Of a stretch of DNA of 6,690 nt, positions 5,983 through 6,690 are shown one piece after another. Made by a program: the position numbers and the translations under genes. Source of the DNA: Candidatus Saccharimonadota bacterium (lineage in GTDB: Bacteria; Patescibacteriota; Saccharimonadia; Saccharimonadales; UBA7683); contig JAGQNU010000040.1 in the NCBI GenBank assembly GCA_020427905.1, forward strand, positions 1-6,690, read 5' to 3'. The stretch's first letter is position 1; each line of letters starts with the position of its first letter. The notes beneath the pieces were generated by a model. The model did no database searches. It saw only the letters and a program-made list of their open reading frames with translations, and was not told where the DNA came from.

Positions 5983-6010
5983 TTGACGCGTTGCTTGGAT
6001 TCAGATAAGG
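5983..6010 (+). promoter_or_regulatory. Candidate promoter and start region of the 2H-like gene
   Basis: TTGACG (5983-5988) resembles a -35 box, with GATAAG (6004-6009) 15 bp later as a weak -10. The ATG at 6019 is nine bases past it. The AAGG at 6007-6010 could alternatively serve as a weak Shine-Dalgarno, eight bases before the ATG. A short inverted repeat (CAACG near 5960, CGTTG at 5981-5985) spans the region between this promoter and the divergent one. Confidence 0.4.
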
Positions 6011-6018
6011 TTACGGTA

Positions 6019-6552
6019 ATGTTAGAGCTATCTTCAAACACGATTAAGGTCCTTGGTATCTTTGGTCGGCTGAGCCCAGAGCTTGAGGTAACGCTTGATG
6101 CTATTGAAGCTAAATATAGCGATAAGCCACAAACTGATGAGTATGAAATTTTTCGTCATCTCACGTTGACGTTTGTGAATGACGCCACGGTGGTTGATGT
6201 GCACGAGCAACTGAGCTTACTAAAAGAGCTGAAACAGTTTTTGCCCCTCAAAATCACTCCTGGGAAGGCTTTCGTGAAAGATGAAGAGTCGCTTTCGGGC
6301 GCTGAGCATATTGCGTTTGAATTTGAGCTTGGTCAAACCAAAGAGTTGGTTGACTTCATCAAGTCAAAAGTCGGTGAGGATATAGCGGTGGCAACGTGGT
6401 ATATCAAGCTAGTGTGGTTTGTGCCAAAAGATAACCAGCAGGCTGTCAGGGATGAGCTCAGCAAAATTACAGAGCTTGAGTTTACCGATTTCTATCTCGT
6501 GGCGAACAAGCAGGATGAGGCGAACACAGTATTCAAAGCGAGTGAGTTTTAG
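6019..6552 (+). CDS. 2H phosphoesterase-like protein with degenerate second motif
   Basis: A 177-aa protein resembling the 2H superfamily (2'-5' RNA ligase, ThpR and cyclic phosphodiesterases), whose members use two HxT/S motifs to act on RNA ends or cyclic phosphates. Numbering from the ATG at 6019: FRHLTLTFV carries H47-L-T49 as the first motif. About 80 residues later, where the second HxT is expected, the strand reads TWYIKLVWFV, with Y128 and K130 at the likely positions. The C-terminus (EFTDFYLVANKQ ... FKASEF) matches the family's final strands. An ATG start is chosen over the TTG at 5983, because that TTG coincides with a -35-like box and the ATG has AAGG upstream. If the alignment is right it probably lacks full 2H catalysis and may bind RNA or a nucleotide instead. 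The family call is from pattern, moderate. Confidence 0.8.
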   Translation: MLELSSNTIKVLGIFGRLSPELEVTLDAIEAKYSDKPQTDEYEIFRHLTLTFVNDATVVDVHEQLSLLKELKQFLPLKITPGKAFVKDEESLSGAEHIAFEFELGQTKELVDFIKSKVGEDIAVATWYIKLVWFVPKDNQQAVRDELSKITELEFTDFYLVANKQDEANTVFKASEF

Positions 6553-6561
6553 TAGCGAGAC

Positions 6562-6590
6562 TTGGCTAATCACATCTGTTATGCTATAGT
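6562..6590 (+). promoter_or_regulatory. tRNA-Glu promoter with extended -10
   Basis: TTGGCT (6562-6567), a 17-bp spacer, and TATAGT (6585-6590) preceded by TGC give a well-formed extended -10 promoter. Initiation near 6597 would leave a 5' leader of about 19 nt to be removed by RNase P. Confidence 0.75.
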
Positions 6591-6615
6591 TTTTGAGTCC
6601 CGCACAGGCACCTAT

Positions 6616-6690
6616 GGCCCCATCGTCTAGTGGTTAGGACACCAGGTTTTCATCCTGGCAACCGGAGTTCGATTCTCCGTGGGGTCACCA
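6616..6690 (+). tRNA. tRNA-Glu (anticodon TTC), CCA encoded
   Basis: A full 75-nt cloverleaf. Acceptor GGCCCCA pairs with TGGGGTC (one G-U at 2-71), discriminator A, then encoded CCA at the window's last bases. Anticodon stem CCAGG/CCTGG (6642-6646 and 6654-6658) encloses loop TTTTCAT with anticodon TTC at 6649-6651. The T arm is CGGAG-TTCGATT-CTCCG. The D arm carries the TAGTGGTTAG loop typical of tRNA-Glu. Identity follows from the anticodon reading GAA/GAG. Confidence 0.98.

Overview
The window looks like chromosomal DNA from a bacterium with a small, compact genome. My best guess is a Patescibacteria/CPR member, possibly a Saccharibacteria (TM7) relative. The grounds are moderate GC, short intergenic gaps, start regions with a good -10 box but no Shine-Dalgarno, and a 7TM-type histidine kinase. 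TGA acts as a stop (it ends the kinase gene and the small ORF upstream of the polymerase), so the recoded SR1/Gracilibacteria code is excluded. The taxonomic call is inference. No phage, IS, CRISPR or conjugation genes are visible.

Left part, + strand (1-3486): a sensor histidine kinase lacking its 5' end is followed by a 52-bp gap holding a near-perfect 22-bp palindrome over an extended -10 promoter. That promoter sits so close to the next ATG that the mRNA would be leaderless. It reads into a two-gene unit: an unrecognised 115-aa protein and, 10 bp later, a fold-III PLP decarboxylase of the LysA family with altered active-site motifs.

Middle part, - strand (3488-5118): the decarboxylase converges, with 1 bp between stop codons, on a two-gene translesion-synthesis operon. 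A small protein, possibly DUF6504-like, overlaps by 4 bp a Y-family DNA polymerase that carries a beta-clamp motif.

Non-coding block (about 5119-5465): no convincing protein gene. It holds a perfect 22-bp palindrome followed by 11-bp repeats, nested complementary segments, a plausible + strand promoter and a GC-rich terminator hairpin. Together these make a candidate structured small RNA of roughly 228 nt, the least explained part of the window.

Right part (5466-6690): a basic DUF2103-like protein on the - strand has a very good sigma-70-type promoter. Divergent from it is a 2H-phosphoesterase-like protein whose second HxT motif appears lost. The window ends with a complete tRNA-Glu(TTC) with encoded CCA and its own extended -10 promoter. 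Apart from the two operons, the genes look like independent housekeeping or accessory units rather than one coordinated system.
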